A DNA stretch of 38,510 nt from Trabulsiella guamensis ATCC 49490 (lineage in GTDB: Bacteria; Pseudomonadota; Gammaproteobacteria; Enterobacterales; Enterobacteriaceae), in NCBI RefSeq assembly GCF_000734965.1, contig NZ_JMTB01000089.1, positions 1 through 38,510 on the forward strand, given 5' to 3'. Shown in pieces: positions 1 through 7,829 of this stretch. The number at the start of each line of letters is the position of its first letter. Position 1 is the first letter of the stretch. The translations under genes and the position numbers were made by a program. The notes under the pieces were generated by a model. It did no database searches. It was not told the DNA's origin and was given only the letters and a program-made list of their open reading frames with translations.

Positions 1-1
1 T

Positions 2-64
2 TTCATCGTGGCGGTGATTGGTGCACTGGTTGTGCTGTTTGTTTACCGGAAGGTCCGAAACTGA
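2..64 (+). CDS. C-terminal end of a GlsB/YeaQ/YmgE-type small membrane protein (partial)
   Basis: The frame open from base 2 to a TGA at 62-64 encodes 20 residues: a hydrophobic helix with the core FIVAVIGALVVLF, then a basic end YRKVRN. This closely resembles the last transmembrane segment of the GlsB/YeaQ/YmgE transglycosylase-associated family, small three-helix inner-membrane proteins of about 80 residues whose biochemical role is unclear. The start lies left of the window, so family membership rests on this short tail only. It lies upstream of, and on the same strand as, the PerC-like gene at 105. Confidence 0.55.
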   Translation, partial: FIVAVIGALVVLFVYRKVRN

Positions 65-104
65 TAATAGTAAAAGACTGACAGATGATTGGCGTGGTGA
101 TGAA

Positions 105-389
105 ATGGTGAATGACACAATTGCAGAAAAACTCGAAGCCAGGGGACTCTGGCGACGGGCTGCTTCCCGATGGCTGGATGTGATGCAAGATTGTGCTACG
201 GATGCCCAGCGGGAATGGACCAGCCAGAGGCGCAAATATTGTTTATCCATGCTCACATCACCACGCCCTGATAATAAGCTGGATATCGGGGCTATTAACC
301 GGGCTGCGACAGCCACGCAGGAAGCGATGGGGATTAGCTATGATAAAGGCATTGAATTCAGGAGTTATCCACACAGGAACAGTAAGTAA
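105..389 (+). CDS. PerC-like small transcriptional regulator
   Basis: A 94-residue reading frame when started at the ATG at 105. An ATG at 18 in the same frame gives 29 extra residues that overlap the upstream gene and do not look like the family. The core IAEKLEARGLWRRAASRWLDVM followed by REWTSQRRKYC matches the PerC family as I remember it: a helical segment rich in Arg and Trp, then a QRR-x-YC motif. PerC of enteropathogenic E. coli activates the LEE regulator ler, and homologues are common in prophages and islands, where they act as horizontally acquired activators. The Shine-Dalgarno is weak (GGTGATGAA before ATG). The target here is unknown; location on an integrase-bearing island supports a mobile regulator. 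Naming is from motif recall, not an alignment. Confidence 0.65.
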   Translation: MVNDTIAEKLEARGLWRRAASRWLDVMQDCATDAQREWTSQRRKYCLSMLTSPRPDNKLDIGAINRAATATQEAMGISYDKGIEFRSYPHRNSK

Positions 390-500
390 ATTACACACCA
401 AACTGGTCTGCTGAGCGGATGAGATATTTTTGTTGACATTATACTTTAATTTCCTGATTTTTATATTTTATTTCATTATGATAAGTTTCGCTAAACAGCG

Positions 501-1139
501 CTATCTTGTGTTATCATTGTCAGTGTTGTATATGTCCTCATTTATCCTCGAAATTTGCTCTTTCAGGTATTCATATAATTTGTTGATATCATTCTTATTC
601 TCAAAGATCCTTTCTGGAATTACCAGACATCTGTTATTCCGTGCCTGGATAAAAATAAAGCCTCCTTTCCTGTATATGTTACCAATATAGCTCCAGTATG
701 TTTTTATACTTACGTTTTCTTGTATATACTCAATGTAATATCTGTTGATTTTTAATTTTACAGATGCATTTTTATCTTCTTGTTCCTTTTTATTGTTCTT
801 TTCTGTGATCTTATTAAAAATATAATCATGAGTCCTGAAAAGTATAGCGGATATCCCTATAAGACAAAGTGACAGGATAGAAAATACTCTCGTCCTTTCC
901 ATAAATGGAACATCAACGTTTTGGTGTACAGTTAAAGTGATGAGCATGATAAAAATGATTGCAACAGCAATAATGAGTGCTGAAATTGCTGCCTTTCTTA
1001 TATAAAAGACTGAATCATAAGGTTGTATTGTTTCTTTTTTCTCATGCTCTTTAATAAGTTTGCCGGCTTTTGCTCGTTCCAAAACTGATAAAGAAAAATC
1101 AAGTGTAAATCTAGCTTGAGTTACCATACGGTTTTCCAT
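501..1139 (-). CDS. Two-TM membrane protein with YcxB-like C-terminal domain
   Basis: A 212-residue protein, strikingly AT-rich compared with its neighbours, a usual sign of transfer. Residues about 1-45 are a charged cytoplasmic lead with several Lys and Glu. Two hydrophobic helices follow at roughly 50-72 (AALIIAVAIIFIML-like) and 86-104 (FSILSLCLIGISAILF). The C-terminal 90 residues alternate beta-like segments (YYIEYIQENVSIKTYWSYI, GGFIFIQARNNRCLVIPERIF), resembling the YcxB/YcxB-like domain that follows paired TM helices in small bacterial membrane proteins of unknown function. Two starts are possible, at 1139 and four codons later; neither has a strong Shine-Dalgarno. It lies 85 bp downstream of the 236-residue gene on the same strand and may be co-transcribed. 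I cannot give a function; an immunity-like role is conceivable but unsupported. Confidence 0.6.
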   Translation of the reverse strand: MENRMVTQARFTLDFSLSVLERAKAGKLIKEHEKKETIQPYDSVFYIRKAAISALIIAVAIIFIMLITLTVHQNVDVPFMERTRVFSILSLCLIGISAILFRTHDYIFNKITEKNNKKEQEDKNASVKLKINRYYIEYIQENVSIKTYWSYIGNIYRKGGFIFIQARNNRCLVIPERIFENKNDINKLYEYLKEQISRINEDIYNTDNDNTR

Positions 1140-1224
1140 TAATACGTCTACTGTTTATTCCAAACCTTGATCGATTCAGACGCCATTTTACATCTACAAG
1201 ACGACGACTCCATTCAGATAATTA

Positions 1225-1935
1225 TCATTTCCACGCAATTTCCTGGTCTGCCGGTAATCCCAGTTCAGCTTTAATCGCTTCTTCAGCTTTTGTTTCGCTG
1301 CTGAATGTCTGCCAGTACTCGCCGTTCATCATCACTACAATTCTTTCCCCCTGAAACTCAATGGTGACGTTCTGCCCGTCATATTCAAAATCGCGCCAGA
1401 CCATCGATCCACTTTTCCGTTTGTTACGGCTCGGGAACATCAGATTCAGGGAATGAACCCCGTTGATATCGGTGGTATGTGCGCCCTCTGTGAAGGCCGC
1501 GAAGATCCCGTACTTCCTCAATTCTTCCATTATTGTATCAATATCGGATGCCGAGAGGTTGCGCTCCGTTTTGTATTCCAGCATGTAGGCATGTGGATGT
1601 GTTTTGCGCTCCTGTTCTACCTGCATTTTGATTTCAGTAATGACAGCAGGAACATCATCCGTATTCAGATCCAGTGCTCTTGCCTGGAGGCATTCTGAAA
1701 ACTCCTGAGGGATGATGAACCAGACAGGGTAACCTCGTGATAACGGCATGCCCTTACTTCCTTCATCCAGATTCCCGTTCCAGCGAATTCCCGTACACTC
1801 TTCATAGGGTGCATTCAGGTCATCCCTGTACAAAAGGCGGGCAACAGAAACGTCCCATTCGCCGCCATCATACAGAACGTCCAGGACTTTTACCTGTCCA
1901 CGAGGGGACAACACATCTGATGGTTTTACGTACAT
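1225..1935 (-). CDS. Hypothetical island protein, 236 aa
   Basis: I do not recognise this protein. It starts at an ATG preceded by AAAGAGG at good spacing, so it is very likely translated. No signal peptide or membrane helix is visible; it should be soluble and acidic. It looks two-part. Residues 1-115 hold GGEWDVSVARLLYRD, GIRWNG and GYPVWFIIP motifs. After a charged linker (EQERKTHPHAY), residues about 130-236 form a domain ending in GQNVTIEFQGERIVVMMNGE and a helical tail. The W-rich beta-like N-terminal part and short C-terminal beta hairpins would suit a small-molecule or protein-binding fold, but no catalytic motif is evident. It is upstream of the YcxB-like gene on the same strand within the glyU island, so it is cargo. 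Confidence 0.6.
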   Translation of the reverse strand: MYVKPSDVLSPRGQVKVLDVLYDGGEWDVSVARLLYRDDLNAPYEECTGIRWNGNLDEGSKGMPLSRGYPVWFIIPQEFSECLQARALDLNTDDVPAVITEIKMQVEQERKTHPHAYMLEYKTERNLSASDIDTIMEELRKYGIFAAFTEGAHTTDINGVHSLNLMFPSRNKRKSGSMVWRDFEYDGQNVTIEFQGERIVVMMNGEYWQTFSSETKAEEAIKAELGLPADQEIAWK

Positions 1936-2247
1936 GTCTAATTACCTCTTTATGATAATGTTTTAATAAAATGCAAATAATAAATATCCAGCTAGAAATC
2001 ATGATTGTTCATTAATTTGTTTTTGTCAATGAATTTCGTTTGTGGAGATAAGTAACGCTACAGATAACCGGAAGCTGTGGTGTTTAAGGGAAAAAAAAGA
2101 AAGCAGCGGCAGCTCCCCTCCAGCCGGGCGGCCAGTAGGGGAACGGTGATTTACGAGAGGCTATTGCAGAGGCAGAACAACATCTGATGCAGATTTATCG
2201 CTGAAAATTGTTGATTAACTCAGATCCAAAAAGACAGAAAACACACA
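1936..2247. other. Intergenic stretch with no recognisable gene
   Basis: This 312-bp gap separates two minus-strand island genes. The left part (1936-2035) is AT-rich and should hold the promoter of the 236-residue gene; its Shine-Dalgarno is at the left edge. The middle (2086-2150) has a poly-A run and a GC-rich patch with weak self-complementarity. On the plus strand 2142-2204 reads as 20 codons and a stop (NGDLREAIAEAEQ...) with a protein-like composition, but it is cut off by a TAG just upstream and has no start, so at most it is a gene remnant. Confidence 0.4.
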
Positions 2248-2514
2248 TTATCCGGAGCGTCTGTTTTCCACAGCGGCACTACAGACAGCAGGTTTCTGCT
2301 CAAAAAGATATTCATAGAGCAACAGCATCCTTGACGTATCACCAGGCTCCTCAATATCGACATTAAGACGCTGAATCAGCTCCTGGCGAAAATCCTCAAA
2401 AGTCATCCCCCGATACTCAGACATCGCCCTTCCGACCTGGAGTAAAAGGTCATGTTGTTGCTGATAAGTCAGTTGCGGATTGTAAATCTCAGGTAAGGAA
2501 TGCGCAGTATTCAT
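2248..2514 (-). CDS. Hypothetical small island protein, 88 aa
   Basis: I do not recognise this protein. I place the start at the ATG at 2512-2514 because AAGGGGG lies just upstream at ideal spacing; a frame extension to 2550 adds 12 residues without a ribosome site. The product is soluble, mostly helical and acidic, with YQQQHDLLLQVGRAM, FEDFRQELIQRL and RMLLLYEYLFEQ segments that could form a short helical bundle, and a polar tail ending ENRRSG. It lies directly downstream of the integrase on the same strand, beyond the integrase terminator, so it probably has its own promoter in 2515-2615. Such small helical proteins beside integrases are often excisionases or regulators, but no helix-turn-helix is clear here. 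Confidence 0.55.
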   Translation of the reverse strand: MNTAHSLPEIYNPQLTYQQQHDLLLQVGRAMSEYRGMTFEDFRQELIQRLNVDIEEPGDTSRMLLLYEYLFEQKPAVCSAAVENRRSG

Positions 2515-2615
2515 GATTAACCCCCTTAAACCACCAGTCATGCCTGACACTGTATTATCATAATGTTACTTCTGGTGAAAGCCGAAACCCCAGCCAGTGA
2601 GTTGCCGATAATTAA

Positions 2616-2659
2616 ACAAAAAAATGGAGTCCCCGGCCCTGAAAAGGGACGGGGCTCCA
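2616..2659 (-). terminator. Intrinsic terminator of the integrase gene
   Basis: On the minus strand, TGGAG (complement of 2655-2659) begins a long, nearly perfect hairpin. It has two mismatched positions, a four-base loop and closing arm CTCCA (2625-2629), followed at once by seven T. It starts 3 bp after the integrase stop codon. Strength and position make this a confident call. It would isolate the integrase from the 88-residue gene. Confidence 0.85.
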
Positions 2660-2662
2660 TCA

Positions 2663-3856
2663 CTAGCTATTACCCAATGATGAAGTGATAAGTTGGTCAA
2701 TATAATCAGCATACCACTGCATCATTTCACGTCGACCATCCAGATACAACGCATGGTTATAGGTACCACGAATACTGTTTTTGTCCACATGGGCGAGTTG
2801 TAGCTCGATCCAAGCTGAGTTAAACCCCTGTTCATGCAGTATGGTACTCATTGTGTGACGAAAACCATGACCTGTGGCCCTGCCTCCATAACCAACACGC
2901 CGAATAAGAACATTTAGTGACATGTCACTGATCGGTTTTACCTTTTCTAGTCGCCCAGGGAAAACATACAGATAACCACTTGTCATTGTCCTGAGTTCCG
3001 CTAGAATAGCCAAAGCCTGTCGGGACAGAGGAACTACATGCGGACGGCGCATTTTCATTCGCTCTTCCGGTACACTCCAGAGATTGTTTTCAAAATCAAA
3101 CTCAGACCATTTAGCCTTACGCAATTCACCAGGGCGAGTTCCTGTTAAGATGAGCAACTTCAACGCAAATTTAACCAGGATATTTCCCGTATATGCCTGA
3201 AGGGCAGTAAGAAACTCGGGTAACTCTGCAGCTTTCAAATGTGGATAATGCTCTTTTTTGTGCGGCATCATTACACTCGCGAGATCTGGTGCAGGATTAG
3301 TTAATGCACGTCCCGTTGCAATAGCATATTTCCAGACTTCACCACAGCGCTGGCGAACCTTACGCATTTTCTCAGTGGCACCTCTTTTCTCTATGCGGGA
3401 CAACACCCCCATCAACTCCATTGGTGAAATTGAATCAATCGGACGGTGGCCGATATATGGAAAAACGTCTTTTTCGAATGTAGCAATCATTTCTGTTCGA
3501 TAAGACTCCGCCCAAAGGTCATAACGCCGCTGATACCATTCTCGCGCGATGAATTCAAACGTGTTTCCTTGTTTATCCTGCTGCGCCAGTTTCTTCTCTT
3601 TACGACTGTCACTAGGATTAATGCCAGCGGCTAATAAATCTTGAGCTTCATCCCGTTTGCTACGGGCTTCAGACAAAGAAACCTTAGGATAAGTCCCCAA
3701 AGAGAGCATCTTAGCCTTCCCTTCATAACGATAACGAAATCGCCATCCTTTAGAACCATTGGGTTCGATCTGGAGTGATAACCCATTACCATCAGCTTTG
3801 GTATAAGTTTTCTCCGCAGGCTTCGCGCGGCGTATCTCAAGGTCTGTGAGAGGCAT
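2663..3856 (-). CDS. P4-type tyrosine recombinase (island integrase)
   Basis: This 397-residue site-specific recombinase should catalyse integration and excision of the island at tRNA-Gly. Residues 1-90 are the N-terminal arm-binding domain typical of P4/CP4-type integrases (LTDLEIRRAKP, DGNGLSLQI, LGTYPKVSLSEAR). Residues 100-190 form the core-binding domain, and 205-385 the catalytic domain with the full set of active-site residues: R241 in TGTRPGEL, H330 and R333 in GHGFRH, H356 in LAHVDKN, and the nucleophile Y366 in GTYNHAL. Length and motifs are intact, so it is probably active. It lies 195 bp from the 3' end of glyU and is transcribed away from it, the usual arrangement for tRNA-inserted islands. 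I see no excisionase that I can name. Confidence 0.93.
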   Translation of the reverse strand: MPLTDLEIRRAKPAEKTYTKADGNGLSLQIEPNGSKGWRFRYRYEGKAKMLSLGTYPKVSLSEARSKRDEAQDLLAAGINPSDSRKEKKLAQQDKQGNTFEFIAREWYQRRYDLWAESYRTEMIATFEKDVFPYIGHRPIDSISPMELMGVLSRIEKRGATEKMRKVRQRCGEVWKYAIATGRALTNPAPDLASVMMPHKKEHYPHLKAAELPEFLTALQAYTGNILVKFALKLLILTGTRPGELRKAKWSEFDFENNLWSVPEERMKMRRPHVVPLSRQALAILAELRTMTSGYLYVFPGRLEKVKPISDMSLNVLIRRVGYGGRATGHGFRHTMSTILHEQGFNSAWIELQLAHVDKNSIRGTYNHALYLDGRREMMQWYADYIDQLITSSLGNS

Positions 3857-4051
3857 ATGTATAGTTTTCTCCTCTGAAATAGTCCTGTGTGTATAGTTTC
3901 AGAGTGTATAGGAGATGCTATACACATTTCTATACAACAATGAGTGTTGATTTGGGGTAATCCAGGTTGAATTCGGTTGACAGAAAAATCGACAAAAGCA
4001 CATTAAAATCAATGTGTAGTTGAGTTCTATGGAATTCTGGAGAGTTGAAAA

Positions 4052-4075
4052 TGGAGCGGGCGAAGGGAATCGAAC
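4052..4075 (-). other. Probable attachment site at the 3' end of tRNA-Gly
   Basis: P4-type integrases usually recombine within the 3' end of a tRNA gene and regenerate it on insertion. The T-arm and acceptor 3' strand of glyU, including encoded CCA, lie here, with the integrase 195 bp away on the island side. No second copy of this stretch was found inside the window, so the distal repeat would lie left of base 1. The exact crossover core cannot be set from one copy. Confidence 0.4.
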
Positions 4076-4125
4076 CCTCGTATAGAGCTTGGGAAGCTCT
4101 CGTTCTACCATTGAACTACGCCCGC
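4052..4125 (-). tRNA. glyU: tRNA-Gly (anticodon CCC)
   Basis: The minus strand folds as a complete 74-nt tRNA with encoded CCA. The 7-bp acceptor stem is GCGGGCG with CGCCCGC, the D-arm contains AATGGTAGAAC, the anticodon arm AGAGC-TTCCCAA-GCTCT gives anticodon CCC, and the T-arm contains GGTTCGATTCC. It decodes GGG glycine codons. Its neighbour actS matches the E. coli glyU-ygeR pair. It is the likely insertion target of the adjacent integrase and remains intact, as expected. Confidence 0.97.
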
Positions 4126-4142
4126 GGAGAGGTGCGTGAAAC

Positions 4143-4170
4143 ATTATAAACGTTACGTCCTGCCTGACAA
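4143..4170 (-). promoter_or_regulatory. Sigma70 promoter of glyU
   Basis: On the minus strand TTGTCA (complement of 4165-4170) and TATAAT (complement of 4143-4148) are separated by 16 bp. They end 17 bp before the mature tRNA 5' end, fitting a short leader. The -10 is a perfect consensus match and the -35 matches five of six. Confidence 0.8.
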
Positions 4171-4205
4171 GACTCGCCCACGCTAACTGGTGAGAAAATA
4201 ATCTT

Positions 4206-4952
4206 TTAGCACTTAGGCTTACTGCCCTGCGGTGGCAAATAACGCAGCGGATCGATGGCTGTTGCGCGATAGCGGATCTGGAAGTGCAACCGCACGCCAT
4301 CAGCATCGCTGTTGCCCATGGTCGCGATCTGCTGCCCAATCTTCACGCTCTGGCCGTTGTTCACCATCAGTTTGTCATTATGCGCATAGGCAGTAATGTA
4401 ATCTTCGCTGTGCTTGATCATCACCAGGTTGCCGTAGCCGCGCAGCTGGTTGCCAACGTAGACCACCTTACCTGCTCCCGCTGCATACACTGGCTGACCG
4501 CGCTGGCCTGCGATATCAATGCCTTTGTTACCACCATCTTTTGTTGAATACGGCAGCACGACTTTTCCGCTGGCAGGCCAGCGCCAGCAGCGTTGCCCGA
4601 CCGGAGGCCATGAGGATGTCGGCACGGCGGAAGACGGCGTGACTTTCGCAGTTCGGGTGGATTTACTGCTCGTTTTCTTTGAAGAGCCTGACGCGCCATT
4701 CACCTTCAGCCGCTGCCCCACTTCGATGGTATAGGGTGGTGAGATGCCGTTAAGCCGCGCCAGATCCTTCACGCTGGTACCGGTGAGACGTGAAATACGG
4801 TACAGCGTATCACCGCGCTTCACGGTATACGTCGCGCCGCTGTAGCTACCGTCAGAGCCCGATTTACTGCCAGAACAGCCAGCCAGCAGCAACCCGGCCA
4901 GCAGGCAAAGCATCAGACAAAACGGGGAGCGATTCAGGCGTCCTGCACGCAA
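4206..4952 (-). CDS. actS: ActS (YgeR), LysM/LytM lipoprotein amidase activator
   Basis: This 248-residue envelope lipoprotein has a signal peptide ending in the lipobox LLAGC (lipidated C26), a LysM peptidoglycan-binding domain at about 41-86 (YTVKRGDTLYRISRLTG, PPYTIEVGQRLKV), a Ser/Thr/Lys-rich linker, and a C-terminal LytM (M23) domain from about 128. The LytM metal-site histidine and HxH motif are replaced (NKGIDIAG, LHFQIRYR), so it cannot be a zinc peptidase. This is the known state of ActS, EnvC and NlpD, which activate the amidases AmiA/B/C for septal peptidoglycan splitting. In E. coli ActS acts mainly on AmiC. It matches E. coli YgeR closely, including the end PLRYLPPQGSKPKC. Here it stands alone between glyU and lysS. 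Confidence 0.95.
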   Translation of the reverse strand: MRAGRLNRSPFCLMLCLLAGLLLAGCSGSKSGSDGSYSGATYTVKRGDTLYRISRLTGTSVKDLARLNGISPPYTIEVGQRLKVNGASGSSKKTSSKSTRTAKVTPSSAVPTSSWPPVGQRCWRWPASGKVVLPYSTKDGGNKGIDIAGQRGQPVYAAGAGKVVYVGNQLRGYGNLVMIKHSEDYITAYAHNDKLMVNNGQSVKIGQQIATMGNSDADGVRLHFQIRYRATAIDPLRYLPPQGSKPKC

Positions 4953-5060
4953 AGCAAATCCTCAAACGGCGACAATCGGATGGCCTATGATAGCAGCCTG
5001 AAGCAGGATGCCAATGCCTGGTAAGGCTTAAAATCGCCTGAAACCGAGGATCGACAGGCA

Positions 5061-5098
5061 AAAAAAAGCCCCTTCGCTCTCACGAGCCAGGGGCTTTT
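5061..5098 (-). terminator. Intrinsic terminator after lysS
   Basis: AAAAGCCCC and GGGGCTTTT (5064-5072 and 5090-5098) form a 9-bp stem, and on the minus strand the stem runs straight into further T residues. It lies 14 bp beyond the lysS stop and closes the xerD-dsbC-recJ-prfB-lysS run before actS. Confidence 0.85.
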
Positions 5099-5111
5099 CA
5101 CCGTCAGACGA

Positions 5112-6632
5112 TTATTTCTGCGGGCGCAGGGCCGGGAACAGAATCACGTCACGAATGGTGTGGCTGTTAGTGAACAGCATGATCATACGGTCGATACCGA
5201 TACCCAGACCGGCAGTCGGCGGCAAACCGTGTTCCAGCGCGGTGACGTAGTCTTCGTCGTAGAACATGGCTTCGTCGTCGCCAGCGTCTTTCGCGGCAAC
5301 CTGATCTTTAAAGCGTTGCGCCTGATCCTGCGCATCGTTCAGCTCGCTGAAGCCGTTACCAATTTCACGGCCGCCGATGAAGAATTCAAAGCGGTCAGTG
5401 ATTTCCGGGTTAGTGTCATTACGACGCGCCAGCGGAGACACTTCAGCCGGGTATTCGGTGATGAAGGTCGGCTGAATCAGGTGCGCTTCTGCCACTTCGT
5501 CGAAGATTTCAGTGACGATACGGCCCAGACCCCAGCTCTTCTCAACGTGAATGCCGACAGATTCTGCGATGGCTTTCGCAGAATCGAAATTATCGAGATC
5601 CGCCATGTTGGTTTCCGGACGGTATTTCTTGATAGCTTCACGCATGGTCAGTTTGATGAACGGCTTGCCGAAGTCGAACGTATGTTCGCCGTAAGGCACT
5701 TCCGTTTTACCCAGTACGGTTTCGGCCAGCGTACGGAACAGGGATTCGGTCAGCTCGATCAGATCTTTGTAATCCGCGTAAGCCATGTAGAGTTCCATCA
5801 TGGTGAACTCAGGGTTATGGCGAACGGAGATACCTTCGTTACGGAAGTTACGGTTGATTTCGAAAACGCGTTCAAAACCACCAACAACCAGACGTTTCAG
5901 GTACAGTTCCGGCGCGATACGCAGGTACATGTCCATATCCAGGGCGTTGTGGTGCGTGATGAACGGACGTGCAGACGCACCTCCCGGGATCACCTGCAGC
6001 ATCGGGGTTTCGACTTCCATGAAGCCGCGCTCAACCATGAATTTGCGCATGCCAGCCAGGATTTGAGAACGCACTTTAAAGGTGTGACGGGATTCCTCAT
6101 TCGCGATGAGATCCAGGTAACGCTGACGATAACGGGCTTCCTGATCCTGCAGGCCGTGGAATTTGTCCGGCAGCGGGCGCAGTGCTTTGGTTAGCAAACG
6201 CAGTTCTGTACAGTGAATAGAAAGCTCACCAGTCTGTGTTTTGAACAGCTTACCGCGGGCACCAATGATGTCTCCGAGATCCCATTTTTTGAACTGCTCG
6301 TTATAAATGCCTTCCGGCAGATCGTCACGTGACACATACAGCTGAATACGGCCACCGACATCCTGCAGCGTGACGAAGGAGGCTTTACCCATGATTCGAC
6401 GGGTCATCATACGGCCAGCAACAGAGACTTCAACGTTCAGGGAGGCGAGTTCTTCGTTTTCCTTGCCATCGAATTCAGAGTGCAATTGGTCAGAGGTGTG
6501 ATCACGACGGAAATCATTCGGGAAAGCGACAGCCTGCTCTGCACGCAGCGCAGCCAGCTTTTCACGGCGGGATTTCAGTTCATTATTAAGGTCAATTGCC
6601 TCGTCGGCACCTTGTGCTTGTTGTTCAGACAT
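5112..6632 (-). CDS. lysS: Lysyl-tRNA synthetase (class II, constitutive)
   Basis: This 506-residue enzyme charges tRNA-Lys with lysine in the cytosol. The N-terminal OB-fold anticodon-binding domain covers about 60-150 ([19 protein letters not shown]). The class II catalytic core follows, with motif 2 around [20 protein letters not shown] and motif 3 in [13 protein letters not shown] near the C terminus. It is one residue longer than E. coli LysS owing to a small difference near residue 34, and ends LFPALRPQK. The start follows GAGGAACCAAA, and only 9 bp separate it from the prfB stop, so it is translated from the prfB-lysS mRNA. LysS rather than the stress paralogue LysU is indicated by the prfB linkage. 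Confidence 0.97.
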   Translation of the reverse strand: MSEQQAQGADEAIDLNNELKSRREKLAALRAEQAVAFPNDFRRDHTSDQLHSEFDGKENEELASLNVEVSVAGRMMTRRIMGKASFVTLQDVGGRIQLYVSRDDLPEGIYNEQFKKWDLGDIIGARGKLFKTQTGELSIHCTELRLLTKALRPLPDKFHGLQDQEARYRQRYLDLIANEESRHTFKVRSQILAGMRKFMVERGFMEVETPMLQVIPGGASARPFITHHNALDMDMYLRIAPELYLKRLVVGGFERVFEINRNFRNEGISVRHNPEFTMMELYMAYADYKDLIELTESLFRTLAETVLGKTEVPYGEHTFDFGKPFIKLTMREAIKKYRPETNMADLDNFDSAKAIAESVGIHVEKSWGLGRIVTEIFDEVAEAHLIQPTFITEYPAEVSPLARRNDTNPEITDRFEFFIGGREIGNGFSELNDAQDQAQRFKDQVAAKDAGDDEAMFYDEDYVTALEHGLPPTAGLGIGIDRMIMLFTNSHTIRDVILFPALRPQK

Positions 6633-6641
6633 TTTGGTTCC

Positions 6642-7740
6642 TCATAACCCTGCTTTCAAACTTGCTTCGATAAATTGATCCAGGCTGCCATCCAGCACGG
6701 CCTGGGTATTGCGGGTCTCTACACCAGTACGCAAATCTTTAATGCGCGAGTCGTCCAGGACGTAAGAGCGGATTTGGCTCCCCCAGCCGATGTCAGATTT
6801 CGTGTCTTCCATCGCCTGTTTCTCGGCGTTTTTCTTTTGCATTTCCAGCTCATAAAGCTTCGCTTTCATCTGCTTCATGGCCTGGTCTTTGTTCTTGTGC
6901 TGTGAGCGGTCATTCTGACACTGCGTTACCAGCCCGGTCGGAATATGGGTAATACGTACCGCGGATTCCGTCCGGTTAACGTGCTGTCCGCCCGCGCCAG
7001 ATGCGCGATAGACGTCGATACGCAGATCAGCCGGGTTGATATCGATGTCGATATCGTCATCCACTTCCGGGTAGACGAAGGCGGAGCTGAACGACGTATG
7101 GCGGCGGCCGCCGGAGTCAAACGGGCTCTTACGTACCAGACGGTGAACACCGGTTTCGGTGCGCAGCCAGCCGTAGGCATAATCACCCGAGATTTTGATG
7201 GTGGCGGATTTCAGGCCCGCGACTTCACCTTCTGACTCTTCAATAATTTCGGTTTTGAATCCGCGCGCTTCGGCCCAACGCAGGTACATACGCAGCAGCA
7301 TGCTCGCCCAGTCCTGCGCTTCCGTACCACCGGAACCGGCCTGAATATCGAGATAGCAGTCTGCGCTGTCGTATTCACCAGAGAACATGCGACGGAATTC
7401 TAACTGAGCCAGCTTCTCTTCCAGTTGATCAAGCTCAGCTACCGCTTCATTGAAGGTTTCTTCGTCATCGGCCTCAACGGCCAGTTCCAGCAAACCGGAA
7501 ACATCTTCCAGCCCCTGGGACATGAGATCCAGCGTTTCAACGATGGCTTCGAGGGAGGAACGTTCTTTACCCAGCGCCTGCGCGCGTTCTGGTTCGTTCC
7601 AGACATCCGGCTGTTCCAGCTCGGCGTTTACTTCTTCGAGACGCTCTTTCTTGGCATCGTAGTCAAAGATACCCCCTAAGAACGTCGGAACGTTCAGTGA
7701 GATCCTGAATGCGGTTTTTTACCGGATTAATTTCAAACAT
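6642..7740 (-). CDS. prfB: Peptide chain release factor 2 with programmed +1 frameshift
   Basis: RF2 terminates translation at UGA and UAA. The zero frame starts at the ATG at 7740 and stops after 25 codons at an in-frame TGA (7665-7663). A CTTTGAC slippery site preceded by the internal Shine-Dalgarno AGGGGG gives the classical +1 shift into the frame ending at 6642, for 365 residues in all. The anticodon-mimic SPF tripeptide (RKSPFDSGG) and the GGQ loop ([13 protein letters not shown]) are intact. The residue four before the first GGQ glycine (246 in E. coli numbering) is Ala, as in most bacteria, not the less active Thr of E. coli K-12. Frameshifting falls when RF2 is plentiful, so the gene autoregulates. 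It lies between recJ and lysS. Confidence 0.97.
7661..7677 (-). promoter_or_regulatory. RF2 programmed frameshift site
   Basis: On the minus strand the order is AGGGGG, TAT, CTT TGA C. The purine-rich stretch acts as an internal Shine-Dalgarno three bases from the CUU slippery codon, and UGA is the stop read by RF2 itself. A +1 slip resumes at GAC (Asp26). This is the established autoregulatory element of prfB and is unaltered here. Confidence 0.95.
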
Positions 7741-7829
7741 GGTCTGTTTTCTTTAATGGACTTGTAAAATGCGGCGATAAAGTCGGAATTTTAACGGATT
7801 TCCGCCTTTTTTTATAGCGAATATCACGG

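Noticed and set aside
430..690. 86-codon plus-strand frame rich in Phe, Ile and Leu
   Set aside because: Overlaps the end of the YcxB-like gene on the other strand; its apparent membrane character follows from AT-rich DNA.
2142..2204. 20-codon stretch with protein-like composition (GDLREAIAEAEQ)
   Set aside because: No start codon and a stop immediately upstream; too short to call even as a pseudogene.
5160..6194. 344-codon open frame antisense to lysS
   Set aside because: Opposite strand of a clearly conserved gene; composition is a mirror of lysS codons, with no family-like motif or ribosome site.
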